Shown here: piece after piece, positions 16,039 through 27,423 of the stretch
Layout of the letters: the number at the start of each line of letters is the position of its first letter
Numbering within the stretch: the first letter of the stretch is position 1
Program-made: the position numbers and the translations under genes
Notes under the pieces: model-generated
What the model was told of the DNA's origin: nothing
Database searches by the model: none
Seen by the model: only the letters and a program-made list of their open reading frames with translations
Assembly: GCA_009702325.1 (NCBI GenBank)
Contig: WLID01000001.1
Location: 248,001 to 312,000, forward strand
Direction: 5' to 3'
DNA: 64,000 bases
Origin: Actinomycetota bacterium
Lineage (GTDB): Bacteria; Actinomycetota; Thermoleophilia; Gaiellales; Gaiellaceae

Positions 16039-16332
16039 ATGCGTCGGTTCCTGATGCTCATGCACGACGACACGATGCGTCCCGAGGACGGCGACGCCTA
16101 GGGCCCGTATCTCGAAGGGCTTCGCGCGAGCGGACGGTTCGACGGTGGGAGCTCGCTTGGGCCAGGTCGAACAGTGCGCGCGAGTGGGGGCCCCGGCGCC
16201 CCTGCGGATCACATCGTCGGCTACCTGTTCGTCCAGGCCGAAGACCTTGAAGCGGCGCAGGCATTCTTGCCGGGCAACCCCGTCTTCGAGGCGGGCGGGA
16301 CGGTCGAGTTCCGCGAGCTCGTCGAGGATTAG
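16039..16332 (+). pseudogene. YCII/DGPF-like small protein with in-frame TAG
   Basis: From ATG 16039 the frame reads MRRFLMLMHDDTMRPEDGDA, then TAG at 16099-16101, then continues without further stops as GPYLEGLRASGRFDGG to ADHIVGYLFVQAEDLEAAQAFLP and ends at 16332. Together the 97 codons resemble the YCII-related (DGPF) family of small ferredoxin-like proteins. The residue at the stop would be expected to be Trp (TGG changed to TAG) before GPYL. The intact frame on both sides suggests a recent nonsense mutation or a base-call error rather than old decay. Confidence 0.7.
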
Positions 16333-16337
16333 GGTTG

Positions 16338-16790
16338 ATGCGGAGGGGCACTGTCCTCGTTGCCTTTGGGGTTCTGCTTCTTGCGCCTGTCGCGCGTGCG
16401 TCACCGGGCCAGGCTGAGAACCTTCGGATCTACCAGGGGATCGTCACCGAGCTACGAACGGCATATCTCGCGATCTGCGCCCCGAAGGATCGTGCGGCAT
16501 GTGCACGCGAGACCGCCGGGCCACTTGTCGGGCGCAGCTGCCACACCGCAATCGGCGACCCGCAGTCGTACTGCGGCACCTACCGCATCTTCTATGGGCG
16601 GTATCGAGGCAAGGAGTACGCCGTCGCCGACTTCTGGGGGCGCCATACCGGCGGTACAGACCAGCCCATTCGTTTTGCCCGCGCTGTTGGTGGTTCGTGG
16701 CGGTACGTCGGCGACTCGGGAGACCCGTCGTCGTGTGGGGTGCCCGACGCGGTCGCGAGCGTTTGGGCCTGGCATCGCTGTACCGCCTGA
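16338..16790 (+). CDS. Small secreted protein, unknown function
   Basis: A 150-residue protein from ATG 16338 (a TTG three bases earlier is also possible). A signal peptide (VLVAFGVLLLAPVARA) precedes a mature part with six cysteines, including CAPKDRAAC, SCHTA and QSYCGTY, and a final HRC near the C-terminus, suggesting disulfides. Other visible pieces are YAVADFWGRHTGG and RYVGDSGDPSSCG. I do not recognise a family. It lies 6 bases after the broken YCII gene and upstream of the tRNA on the opposite strand. Confidence 0.65.
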   Translation: MRRGTVLVAFGVLLLAPVARASPGQAENLRIYQGIVTELRTAYLAICAPKDRAACARETAGPLVGRSCHTAIGDPQSYCGTYRIFYGRYRGKEYAVADFWGRHTGGTDQPIRFARAVGGSWRYVGDSGDPSSCGVPDAVASVWAWHRCTA

Positions 16791-16803
16791 ACGTCGCAAC
16801 CTC

Positions 16804-16828
16804 CACCCACCGCTCCCACGCGTGGGTG
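16804..16828 (-). terminator. Hairpin downstream of tRNA-Arg
   Basis: A 7-bp inverted repeat (16804-16810 / 16822-16828, cacccac / gtgggtg) with an 11-base loop lies just 3' of the tRNA on its strand. There is no T-run, so it is a possible terminator only. Confidence 0.35.
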
Positions 16829-16835
16829 AGCATCA

Positions 16836-16907
16836 TGCCCCCGACAAGAATCGAACTTGTGCACGCGGTTTAGGAAACCGCTGCTCTATCCACTGAGCTA
16901 CGGGGGC
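16836..16907 (-). tRNA. tRNA-Arg (anticodon CCU)
   Basis: The minus strand folds as a standard cloverleaf. The acceptor stem GCCCCCG pairs with CGGGGGC, followed by discriminator A. The D arm region is GCTCAGTGGATAGAGC. The anticodon stem GCGGT/ACCGC carries loop TTCCTAA with anticodon CCT, and the T arm contains GTTCGATTC. CCA is not encoded. It would decode the AGG arginine codon, rare in such GC-rich genomes. Confidence 0.93.
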
Positions 16908-16964
16908 GGGGGAACAAGTCTAGATCGGTTCACCGGGCCGCCCACGGCCGGTGCAGCGTAGGCA

Positions 16965-17004
16965 CGCGGGGTGGCGTGGCCTGTCGTCGGCACGCCACCC
17001 CGCG
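16965..17004 (-). terminator. Long GC-rich hairpin after the propeller/FN3 gene
   Basis: A perfect 14-bp inverted repeat (16965-16978 / 16991-17004, arm cgcggggtggcgtg) with a 12-base loop starts 6 bases beyond the stop of the large surface-protein gene. It is a likely transcription end for that gene; no T-run follows. Confidence 0.6.
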
Positions 17005-17009
17005 CGTTG

Positions 17010-19127
17010 CTACGTGATCGTCGTTGTGACGGTTTCGGTGTTGTTGCCCTTCACCGGATCGACCTGATCGGCAGTGAGGGAGGCCCGGCACGTGGCCGGT
17101 TCGCGGTTGCGCGGGCGCACCGTGATCTTGACCTGCACGGTCTTGCCCGCACCAACGTTGCCGATCTCGCAGACAAGGCTTCCCGTTTGGGAGCAGCCGG
17201 GCGCAGAAACGAGATCCGCTGAACCCGATGTGAGCTTGGTCGTAAGGCGGACACCGGTTGCGGTGAGCGTGCCGTGATTTGTGATCGTGAAGGTGTAGGT
17301 GAGCGGCTTCTTCACCCGCACCGACGCAGGGCCCGTTCCGGTGAGGCCAAGATTGATCTTCGCCGAAGCGGGAGTGGTTGCCGGGGTTTGCGTCTGCGTC
17401 GGTGTTGGTTGCTTCACAACGGTGAACGGGATCACCGATGCCGAAACAGCCGATGACGGGCTCGTGCCCACACTGTTCGTCGCTGTGACGGTGAACGTGT
17501 ACGCCTTACCGTTGGTGAGACCGGTGACCGTGATCGAGCCGGCGGTTCCCGTTGCGGTATCGCCGTTCGATGAGGTGACGGTGTACTTCGTGATCGTGGC
17601 TCCGCCATCCGAGGCCGGTGGCGTGAAGCTGACGGTGGCCTGCCGGTCACCTGCAACGACCGTGACGAACCCAGGCGCGCCCGGAGCAGTCACGCTCGGC
17701 GCGCCGCCCGACCCGCCACCTGAGCCACCACCCGACACCACTGCGGCGGGAGAGACTGCCGACGATGCACCTGAAGCCGAACCCGGACCCACTGAGTTCG
17801 TCGCTGTGACAGTGAACGTGTAGCTCGCACCGTTCGTCAGGAGCGTGACGACACACGACAAGGGCCCACTCGACCACGTGCATGTGCGACCGCCGGGCGA
17901 TGCGGTCACGGTGTACCCCGTGATCGTCGCGCCACCGTTCGACCCAGGCGCGATCCAGTTCACGGTCGCTTGAGCATCACCCGCGGTCGCTGTGACACCC
18001 GTCGGCGCACCCGGTGCCGTTGGTCCGCCACCAAACTGCGCAAGCTTTGGTCGGCCAACCCCGCCGAGCTGATTGAAAGCCCCCGCCACGTAAACCGCTG
18101 AGTCTGGCCCGACAGCGATCGCCTCCACAACCGAGTCGGCTGTTGGGTTCCAGCTCGTTGGGCTACCGGTTGTCGTGTTGATCGCTGCAACATCGGCGCG
18201 TGCCTGCCCGCCCACAGTGGTGAACGATCCGCCTACGTAGAGCGTCGTGTTGTCCAGCGCGAGCGCGTACACGGAGGCGTCAGCGTCTGGGTTCCACGAT
18301 GACGCGAGTCCTGTGACTGTGCTGAGCGCCGCGAGACGGTTCCGCGACTGCCCACCGATCGACGTGAAGTCACCGCCGGCATAGACGGTCGTGCCCGAGA
18401 CGGTAAGGGCGCGAATAGACCCATCCGCGTTGGGGTTCCAGCTTGTCGCATTGCCGGTTGTCGCATCGATCGCTGCGATGCGGCTACGCGACTGCCCGCC
18501 TATCGCCGCGAAGCTACCGCCCGCATAGACGTTCCCACCCGAGACCGCGAGTGCGGAGACGGTGTCGTCAGCATTCGGATCCCAGCTCGTGGCAAGACCC
18601 GAAGCTGCATTGATCGCCGCGATGTAGTTCCGTGTCTGACCGCCGATCGTTGTGAAGACGCCGGCCGCGTATACCGTCGAGCCCGAGACCGCGATCGATT
18701 GCACGACAGAGTCCGCATTCGGGTTCCAACTCGTCGCCGCACCCGTGGTCGTATCGATCGCGGCAATACGGGCGCGTCCCACCCCACCGACCGTTGTGAA
18801 GTATCCGCTGACATAGAGCGTCGATCCCGAAAGGGCGAGACTCGTCACATCGTTGTTGACGTTCGGGTCCCAACTCGTCGCCGCACCTGTTGTCGTATCG
18901 ATCGCCGCGAGATGGTTTCGTATGACACCACCCACTGACGTGAAGTCGCCGCCCGCAGCAACGTTCGAGCCTGAAGCCGTCATTGCGAACACGACCTCTG
19001 AGCAGCGCGGGTTCCAGCTCGTCGGACTCCCCGTGACCGTGTCGATACCCGCGAGCCGTAGCCGGTTCTGGCCACCGACGTTCTTGAACTGCCCGCCGAT
19101 ATACAGCGTCGGGGGAGGGAGAGAGTT
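17010..19127 (-). pseudogene. Beta-propeller/FN3/DUF11 surface protein lacking its 5' end
   Basis: The frame is open from 19127 (just after TGA 19130-19128) to 17010. It encodes seven 48-residue repeats of the form TLYVGGSFTTVGGQ..R..AAI.TTTG..TSWNP.AD, a partial eighth, two fibronectin type III domains separated by a Gly/Ser linker, a Thr/Pro/Gln spacer and a C-terminal DUF11-type domain. Such proteins are exported and surface-bound. No start or signal peptide exists in front of the first repeat: the earliest usable starts (GTG 18992, ATG 18983) are 40 or so residues inside it. Only 34 bases separate the frame from the upstream gene's stop. The gene therefore looks 5'-truncated, though the rest is undamaged. 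Confidence 0.7.
18102..19109 (-). repeat. Seven tandem 144-bp coding repeats
   Basis: Units begin at 19109, 18965, 18821, 18677, 18533, 18389 and 18245, each exactly 48 codons, with a partial eighth below 18102. Each carries the GG.F..(V/I)GG core and TSWNP/TSWDP end, as in delta-60-like propeller blades. Exact phase and high similarity favour expansion or loss by recombination. Confidence 0.85.
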
Positions 19128-19161
19128 TCAGCGCAAGGTTACCCGGGCCCCAGACGGGCTC

Positions 19162-22050
<2,889 letters not shown>

Positions 22051-22069
22051 CCGAGAGATTGCGGAGCGT

Positions 22070-22116
22070 GGTTCGGTCGGCCGAGGCTGCTCGAAAGCGC
22101 CCCAACCGACCGAACC
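22070..22116. terminator. Bidirectional hairpin between MFS and Usp genes
   Basis: Arms ggttcggtcgg (22070-22080) and ccgaccgaacc (22106-22116) are perfectly complementary, 11 bp with a 25-base loop. The element lies between convergent genes, where a shared terminator is expected. There is no T-run. Confidence 0.5.
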
Positions 22117-22137
22117 GCCCCCCGGCCGCGGCGTCCG

Positions 22138-22608
22138 CTACGCCGCCCGCCCCGCAAGAACTGCAACGTGTGGCGTTGTGTCGACGACGACGTGCATCAA
22201 CGGAAGGTCGACGGCAGCGCGTGCGCGATCGACGAGACCGCGTTCAAGCCAGTTCGAGCGACCCTCAGGGTGGGTCGCAATCAGTACCTCATCGACCTTG
22301 GTGATCTGGAGCGCGTCGGTGAGCGCCTGCATTGGGTTGGAGTCGCCAACCCAGCCCTGCGCGGTGATCCCTTCGAGCTCAAGCCGCTCGATGCAGCGGC
22401 GCAGGCGTCGCTCTGCCTCACGACGTGCCCGATCGATGTCAGACGCCCAGTGGCGGAGACGCGAGTTCAACGCGGGTGCGACCACGAAGGCCTGCACACC
22501 ACCGGCTTCGAGATGCCGGCTAGCGAGCACTTCGTGAATCGCGTCGCCGTCGAGCGTTTCGTTTGCGACGACGAGAATACGACGAGACGAACCAGTTTCA
22601 TTGACCAT
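22138..22608 (-). CDS. Universal-stress-protein-like protein
   Basis: A 156-residue single-domain protein starting at ATG 22608. It begins RRILVVANETLDGDAIHEVL and ends with VDEVLIATHPEGRSNWLERGLVDRARAAVDLPLMHVVVD, the Rossmann-like UspA layout. A helical RRWAS-to-ERLELEG segment lies between. The nucleotide-binding Gx2Gx9G(S/T) signature is not well preserved (HPEGRSNWLERGLVDRA), so ATP binding is uncertain. Usp proteins are stress-induced cytoplasmic proteins of mostly undefined biochemistry. Confidence 0.7.
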   Translation of the reverse strand: MVNETGSSRRILVVANETLDGDAIHEVLASRHLEAGGVQAFVVAPALNSRLRHWASDIDRARREAERRLRRCIERLELEGITAQGWVGDSNPMQALTDALQITKVDEVLIATHPEGRSNWLERGLVDRARAAVDLPLMHVVVDTTPHVAVLAGRAA

Positions 22609-22788
22609 GCTGCCCTAGCTCCTTGTTCGATACTCGGGATGGGAGCCCGTCCACTTGACTATTCGTGTCAAATGCCTCAATTGGATTGCATGAGAGGGAC
22701 AATCAGTTGAGCGTGGCACTCGCTACCCTTCCGCGGCCGGTGCGCGAAGCAAGCGTGACGTGACCCTGGCACCCGACCTTCCGTGCCC
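22609..22788. other. Divergent intergenic region before the NCS1 permease
   Basis: 180 bases that must hold promoters for the Usp gene (leftward) and the permease operon (rightward). I looked for a TPP or purine riboswitch because of the NCS1 family and found neither the TPP consensus nor a purine three-way junction. A short repeat gcgtggcactcgct is visible near 22710. Confidence 0.3.
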
Positions 22789-24150
22789 ATGAACGACGCG
22801 CCCAACTGGGGAATCGAACCCGTGCCCGAGCGGCTGCGGCTGCTTGGCGCGCTCGACGGCGTCCTGCTTTGGGCGAACCTGTCGGTGTCGCTGCTCGTGA
22901 TCGTCGCGGGCGCGCTGCTTGTGTTGCCGGGCGATCAGGGTGGCCTTGGTCTCGCCCTCCCGTCGGCGTTCGCTGCAATCGTCGCGGCGTCGCTTGTTGG
23001 CAACGCGCTGCTCGGTGTGGGCGGTCTGATCGGCGCGCGCGCTCGCGTGCCCGCAATGGTGCTCCTGCGGGCTCCGCTTGGTCAGCGCGGTTCGCTGCTG
23101 CCGAGCGTGCTCAACATCGCCCAGTGCCTCGGGTGGTCGGTGTTCGAGCTGATCATCATCGCGACGGGCGCGAGCGCTCTCTCGCAACAGGTGTTTGGCT
23201 TCGGGGAGCTCGCACTTTGGAAGATCGTCTTTGGTGTGGTTGCCACGCTGCTCGCGTTGATGGGGCCGGTTGGCTTCGTCCGTCGCTACATCCGCAAGTT
23301 CGCGATCTGGGTCGTGATCGCGTCGCTCATCTACCTCTCGTGGTGGTCGCTCGACGGAGGGGACGTCGGTCGGCTCTGGGATCAGCCAGGCGACCACGCC
23401 TTTTGGGCAGGATTCGATTTCGTGCTCGCGAGCATCATTTCGTGGACGCCGCTCGTCGCTGACTACACGCGTTTCTCACGCCGCGATCGCGACGGTCTGA
23501 TCGGGGCAGGGCTCGGCTACTTCCTCCCGTGCATTCCGCTGCTTGGCCTCGGAGCGGTGATCGCACTGTCTCGACACATCGGCGATGCGCCCGGATTGCT
23601 GACCGCGATCGCGGCTGGCGGAGCGGCGAGCATTCTCGCGTTGCTCGCACTTACCGTCGACGAGAGCGACGAGGCGTTCGCGAACGTGTACTCCGCCGCG
23701 ATCTCCCTCCAGAACGTGTTGCCGCGCGTGCCCCAGCGACTCCTCGTGTCCGCGTGCGCGGCCACCGCGACGGTCGGTGCGCTCCTGATCGACCTGCGCA
23801 ACTACCAGCCGTTCCTCTTCCTCCTCGGCTCGTTCTTCGTGCCACTCTTCGGCGTGCTGCTGGCCGACTGGCTTGCGTCGGCACGGAACTACAGCGAACA
23901 ACGGATCTTCCACGGGCCGGCCTGGCGACTCAACACGATCGCCGCGTGGATTGCCGGCTTCTGTCTCTACCAATGGCTCGCCCCAGTAGGGCCTTCGTGG
24001 TGGACACGCATCGTCGAGCACACCGACCCGCACCCGCTTCCTTGGGGTGGGGCATCGCTGCCGAGCTTTGCTGCAGCGTTCGCTCTCACGTTCGTGTTGG
24101 GCTTTGCCGCCCGCACGACCGCGCGAGCGGGCGATACTGCGCGTTCGTGA
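22789..24150 (+). CDS. NCS1-family nucleobase/vitamin permease
   Basis: A 453-residue, roughly 12-TM transporter. ATG 22789 is preferred to GTG 22783. The N-terminal NWGIEPVPERLR ahead of TM1 and the GAR.RVPAM...R..LGQRG loop fit the NCS1 group (cytosine, uracil, allantoin and hydroxymethylpyrimidine permeases), sodium- or proton-coupled. The downstream PfkB kinase gene, coupled by GTGA overlap, suggests uptake followed by phosphorylation of a nucleoside, nucleobase-derived sugar or vitamin precursor (inference). Substrate-determining residues cannot be assigned by eye. Confidence 0.82.
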   Translation: MNDAPNWGIEPVPERLRLLGALDGVLLWANLSVSLLVIVAGALLVLPGDQGGLGLALPSAFAAIVAASLVGNALLGVGGLIGARARVPAMVLLRAPLGQRGSLLPSVLNIAQCLGWSVFELIIIATGASALSQQVFGFGELALWKIVFGVVATLLALMGPVGFVRRYIRKFAIWVVIASLIYLSWWSLDGGDVGRLWDQPGDHAFWAGFDFVLASIISWTPLVADYTRFSRRDRDGLIGAGLGYFLPCIPLLGLGAVIALSRHIGDAPGLLTAIAAGGAASILALLALTVDESDEAFANVYSAAISLQNVLPRVPQRLLVSACAATATVGALLIDLRNYQPFLFLLGSFFVPLFGVLLADWLASARNYSEQRIFHGPAWRLNTIAAWIAGFCLYQWLAPVGPSWWTRIVEHTDPHPLPWGGASLPSFAAAFALTFVLGFAARTTARAGDTARS

Positions 24151-24917
24151 TCGCAGTTCTCGGAAATCTCTCGCGCGATCTCCTCCCCGGCGAACCACCA
24201 AAGACCGGCGGCGGGCCCTTCCATGCGGCGCGGGCACTGAACCGGCTCGGCGCCGGAACGTCCCCCATCTACGTGCGCTGCGCCGACGACGATCGGGCCG
24301 AGTTGCTTCCCGCATTCGATGCGTTCGGCCTGCCGGTGGAGATTCTCTCTGGAGAGTCGACTGCAACATTCCACCTGGCCTACGACGGCGACCAGCGAAC
24401 AATGCGGGTCGATGCCATCGGCGATGTCTGGCACCCGAACGACCTTCCAACGATCCCATCGGCGATCGAGTGGGTGCAGGTCGCGGCGCTTGCACGTTCC
24501 GACTTTCCCGAGCCAACGCTCGCAACGCTCGCGCGCAACCACAAGGTGCTCTACGACGGGCAAGGCCTCGTTCGTCCCGCCGCCGTTGGCCCTCTCGTAC
24601 CCGACGGTGGGTTCGACCATCGCCTCCTGCGCCACGTCACCGTGCTGAAGCTCTCCGACGATGAGGCTGCCGTCGTCGGCGACCCCGAAGCTCTGGGCGT
24701 TCCGGAAGTACTGCTGACCTATGGCTCGCGAGGTGCAACGGTCATCTTCGACGGCAAAGCGATCGAGATTTCGGCCGTTCCTGTGGCGGCCGACCCGACA
24801 GGTGCTGGCGACATGTTCGGTGCGGCCTACCTTTCCGCCCGAGCTGCCGGCGAGGCACCCGATGAAGCGGCGCGTCGAGCGACCGACCTCGTGCACGGGA
24901 TCCTGTCCGATCTGTGA
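24147..24917 (+). CDS. PfkB-family carbohydrate/nucleoside kinase
   Basis: A 256-residue kinase starting at GTG 24147, overlapping the permease stop. It begins VIAVLGNLSRDLLPG and has GGGPFHAARALNRLG, the first PfkB substrate motif. The second motif ADPTGAGDMFGAAYL contains the catalytic Asp and anion hole GAGD. It is shorter than ribokinase (about 300), lacking part of the lid. ATP-dependent phosphorylation of a sugar or nucleoside taken up by the adjacent permease is the best guess. Confidence 0.85.
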   Translation: MIAVLGNLSRDLLPGEPPKTGGGPFHAARALNRLGAGTSPIYVRCADDDRAELLPAFDAFGLPVEILSGESTATFHLAYDGDQRTMRVDAIGDVWHPNDLPTIPSAIEWVQVAALARSDFPEPTLATLARNHKVLYDGQGLVRPAAVGPLVPDGGFDHRLLRHVTVLKLSDDEAAVVGDPEALGVPEVLLTYGSRGATVIFDGKAIEISAVPVAADPTGAGDMFGAAYLSARAAGEAPDEAARRATDLVHGILSDL

Positions 24918-25300
24918 TCGCGCTTGTCGAGACCGTCGCGGGAACCTATGCCGTCGATCTCGACGACGTCGACGTCTCTCCCGCCGCGACATTCGTGCCG
25001 GAACCGCAGCCCGACATCAACCTCCCACGCGTGGTCTGCGTCGCAGCATGTGGATCGACGATTGCCGCGCTCGTCGATGCGAAGCCGCCGCTGCTGCTCT
25101 CCTACGACGCCGGTACGACCTGGCAAGAAGGTGGGCGAGGACTGCCTCCCGGGCGCGCCGTTGCGATTGCGGCGAGTGACCCCGATCTGCTCGTCTACGC
25201 CGCCAGAAACCGTCTCTACATCTCGCGAAACGCGGGGGTGTTCTGGACAGCCCTTGAGGTCGAGCTTCCCGAGATTGTCGCTCTCGCGATTACGGAATGA
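24914..25300 (+). CDS. Small BNR/photosystem-II-stability-type repeat protein
   Basis: A 128-residue protein starting at GTG 24914, overlapping the kinase stop. Two BNR-like units are visible: LLLSYDAGTTWQEGGRGLP and LYISRNAGVFWTALEVELP, with the Asp-box form S.DAG..W. Larger sialidase or sortilin-type propellers carry many of these; two repeats cannot close a propeller, so it may oligomerise or be a fragment. No signal peptide. Its link to the permease and kinase is positional only. The stop overlaps the convergent PhzF gene by 11 bases. Confidence 0.6.
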   Translation: MIALVETVAGTYAVDLDDVDVSPAATFVPEPQPDINLPRVVCVAACGSTIAALVDAKPPLLLSYDAGTTWQEGGRGLPPGRAVAIAASDPDLLVYAARNRLYISRNAGVFWTALEVELPEIVALAITE

Positions 25301-26144
25301 GGTATTCGCCGCGCGCGACGACAACGGCCGAGCCGCCGACGAGGATCCGGTCGATCTGCGTTTCGCTGCCGTCGACCTGAGCCCAAAGCGTCGACGGACG
25401 CCCGATCTCTGTCCCCTGAGAAATGCGGATCGTGTCGCCCCAATTGATGCGACCGTGGCGGGCAAGGTGAAGCGCGAGTGGGCCCGCAGCGGAGCCTGTC
25501 GCAGCATCCTCGGGAACGCCCGACCCTGGCGCGAACATGCGGGTCTTCCAGCCGTCGCCCTCGCGGGCAAAGCAGTTGACACACGCGCTTGTGAGTGTCG
25601 AGATCAATCCGAAGTCAGGCTTCAACGCGGCGACCGCTTCTGGTGACGGGAACTCGACAAAGATGTGCTTCGGGCCAAGGTGGTAGAGGTCAACGGGGCA
25701 GGTCGGGTCCTCAAACTGGCCGAACGAGCGAATCAGGCGAATTGCACTGTCGAACGCCTGCCACCCGGGGATCGGCTGCTGCATCCAACCGAACGTGATC
25801 TTCGAGCCTTCACGCGTCAGGTCGACAGGAACGATCCCGCCTTCGGTCTCGATCGTGATGCGAATCTTCTGCATCGGCCCACCAAGAACAAACGCCGTAC
25901 CGAGCGTTGGGTGGCCCGCGAACGGCAGCTCCGTCTCAGGCGTGAAGATGCGAATCCGAACGTCAGCCTCAGGGCTTGTTGGTGACATCACGAACACCGT
26001 CTCGGCAAACCCGATCTCCGCGGCGAGCTGTTGCATCGTGAACGCATCAAGATCACGAGCATCCGTAAACACGGCGAGCTGGTTACCTCCCGCAAGCGGG
26101 GTGTCGGTGAAGACGTCAGCGAATACGTAACGGAGTCGGCGCAT
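25290..26144 (-). CDS. PhzF-family isomerase/epimerase
   Basis: A 284-residue protein from ATG 26144, the normal size for the diaminopimelate-epimerase-like PhzF fold with two related domains. It begins RYVFADVFTDTPLAGGNQLAVF, with the G.N.AV motif, then IGFAETVFV, where the Glu corresponds to the PhzF catalytic Glu. FTPETELPFAGHPTLG and, in the second half, GSGVPEDAATGSAAGPL are family signatures. No phenazine genes are near, so the role is unknown, as for most PhzF-like enzymes. Confidence 0.88.
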   Translation of the reverse strand: MRRLRYVFADVFTDTPLAGGNQLAVFTDARDLDAFTMQQLAAEIGFAETVFVMSPTSPEADVRIRIFTPETELPFAGHPTLGTAFVLGGPMQKIRITIETEGGIVPVDLTREGSKITFGWMQQPIPGWQAFDSAIRLIRSFGQFEDPTCPVDLYHLGPKHIFVEFPSPEAVAALKPDFGLISTLTSACVNCFAREGDGWKTRMFAPGSGVPEDAATGSAAGPLALHLARHGRINWGDTIRISQGTEIGRPSTLWAQVDGSETQIDRILVGGSAVVVARGEYLIP

Positions 26145-26185
26145 ATGTCGAACGGTAGCGGGCCAGAACCCTTTACTCTTGGCCG

Positions 26186-26569
26186 GTGCGCATAATTGTC
26201 GTCCGACACGCCGAAGCAGCCCCCGGGGAACCCGACGAGCTTCGCACTCTCACGCCGCGTGGGCGAGAGGATGCTGCGTCGCTCGGAGCAACGCTCGCAG
26301 GGGAGCGCCTCGACGCGATCGTGACGAGCCCGCTTCTGCGTGCCCGTGAAACCGCCGACGCAATCGCTGCTGCCGCAGCGCTCGCCCCGATCGTTGACGA
26401 GAGGCTCGCGCCGGGCGCAACCGAGGACGATCTGCGCGCAGCTGCCGAAGGCCGCGGGGAGACCGTCGCCGTCGTCGGTCACCAGCCCGACCTTGGGCTT
26501 GCAGTGCTCGCAATGACCGGCACGGAACATGCGTTTCCCCCAGGCGGAACGGCGGTCGTCGAGCTATGA
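26186..26569 (+). CDS. sixA: SixA-type phosphohistidine phosphatase
   Basis: A 127-residue histidine-phosphatase protein starting at GTG 26186. It begins RIIVVRHAEA, with the RHG-type nucleophile His, and contains LTPRGREDA, TSPLLRARETADAI and VGHQPDL with the second catalytic His. The short length without a cap insert is typical of SixA, which removes phosphate from His of phosphotransfer domains. Its stop overlaps the ABC ATPase start (ATGA), so it is the first gene of a three-gene operon. Confidence 0.85.
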   Translation: MRIIVVRHAEAAPGEPDELRTLTPRGREDAASLGATLAGERLDAIVTSPLLRARETADAIAAAAALAPIVDERLAPGATEDDLRAAAEGRGETVAVVGHQPDLGLAVLAMTGTEHAFPPGGTAVVEL

Positions 26570-27423
26570 CCATCGCCGTCTCAGTACGCGACCTTCGCAA
26601 GTCGTACGGCGAATTCGAGGCTGTCAAAGGCATCGACTTCGAGATCGCGGCCGGTCAAGTATTCGGTCTGCTTGGCCCGAACGGTGCTGGCAAGACAACC
26701 ACCGTCGAGATTCTCGAGGGGTACCGCAACCGCAGCTCGGGCGACATCTCCGTCCTCGGCGAAGATCCACAACACGCCGGCCAGGCGTGGCGTTCCCGCA
26801 TCGGCGTCGTGTTGCAGTCTTCCTCGCTCTATCCAAACTTGACGCCGCGCGAAAGCCTGCGCGTCTTCGCCGGCTACTACGCGACCCCGCGTCCGGTTGA
26901 CGAAGTGATCGAGATCGTTGGGCTCGGCGAAAAGGCCGACGCCCGCGTCCGCACACTCTCCGGCGGACAGAAGCGGCGCCTCGACCTTGGCCTTGCGCTG
27001 ATCGGCAACCCGGACATGATCTTCCTCGACGAGCCGACCACCGGTTTCGACCCAGGCGCGCGACGCGCCGCGTGGGAGACGATCCGCAACCTCCGCTCCC
27101 TCGGCACCACGATCCTGCTCACAACGCACTACCTCGACGAAGCCGAACAGCTCGCCGATCAGGTGGCGGTGCTCCGCGGCGGCGTGATCGTGCGGGCAGG
27201 CTCGCCCGCAGAGCTCACCGGTGGAGCCTCCGAAACCGAAATTCGCTACCGGCAGGCGGGTGAGGAGATCCTCGAACGGACAACCGACCCAACCCGCCGG
27301 CTCCATGAACTCACGAGCGCAGCGCTCGAACGGGGCGAAGTGCTCGATGGCATCGAGGTCCGCCGCCCCACGCTCGAAGAGGTCTACCTCGAACTGACCG
27401 GATCGGAGACAGGCGCCGAATGA
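26566..27423 (+). CDS. ABC transporter ATP-binding protein (ABC-2 exporter)
   Basis: A 285-residue ATPase starting at ATG 26566. Walker A GPNGAGKTTT, Q loop VVLQSSSLYPNLTP, signature LSGGQKRRLDLG, Walker B MIFLDEPTTGFDP, and H loop TTHYLDEAEQLADQ. The C-terminal extension (about residue 220 onward) is typical of drug or polysaccharide exporter ATPases of the DRA/CcmA group. It pairs with the permease gene downstream, overlapping by 4 bases. Exported substrate unknown. Confidence 0.9.
   Translation: MTIAVSVRDLRKSYGEFEAVKGIDFEIAAGQVFGLLGPNGAGKTTTVEILEGYRNRSSGDISVLGEDPQHAGQAWRSRIGVVLQSSSLYPNLTPRESLRVFAGYYATPRPVDEVIEIVGLGEKADARVRTLSGGQKRRLDLGLALIGNPDMIFLDEPTTGFDPGARRAAWETIRNLRSLGTTILLTTHYLDEAEQLADQVAVLRGGVIVRAGSPAELTGGASETEIRYRQAGEEILERTTDPTRRLHELTSAALERGEVLDGIEVRRPTLEEVYLELTGSETGAE

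Noticed and set aside
15436-16404. 322-codon minus-strand frame
   Set aside because: Antisense to the methyltransferase and YCII remnant; no recognisable motifs.
18102-19109. Regular repeats as a possible CRISPR array
   Set aside because: Units are 144 bp, in frame, and encode similar protein blades without spacers.
22609-22788. TPP or purine riboswitch before the NCS1 permease
   Set aside because: No TPP consensus segments and no purine three-way junction could be found.
23476-24992. Long minus-strand frames opposite the NCS1 permease and PfkB kinase
   Set aside because: They lack domains and mirror strong coding sequence on the plus strand.
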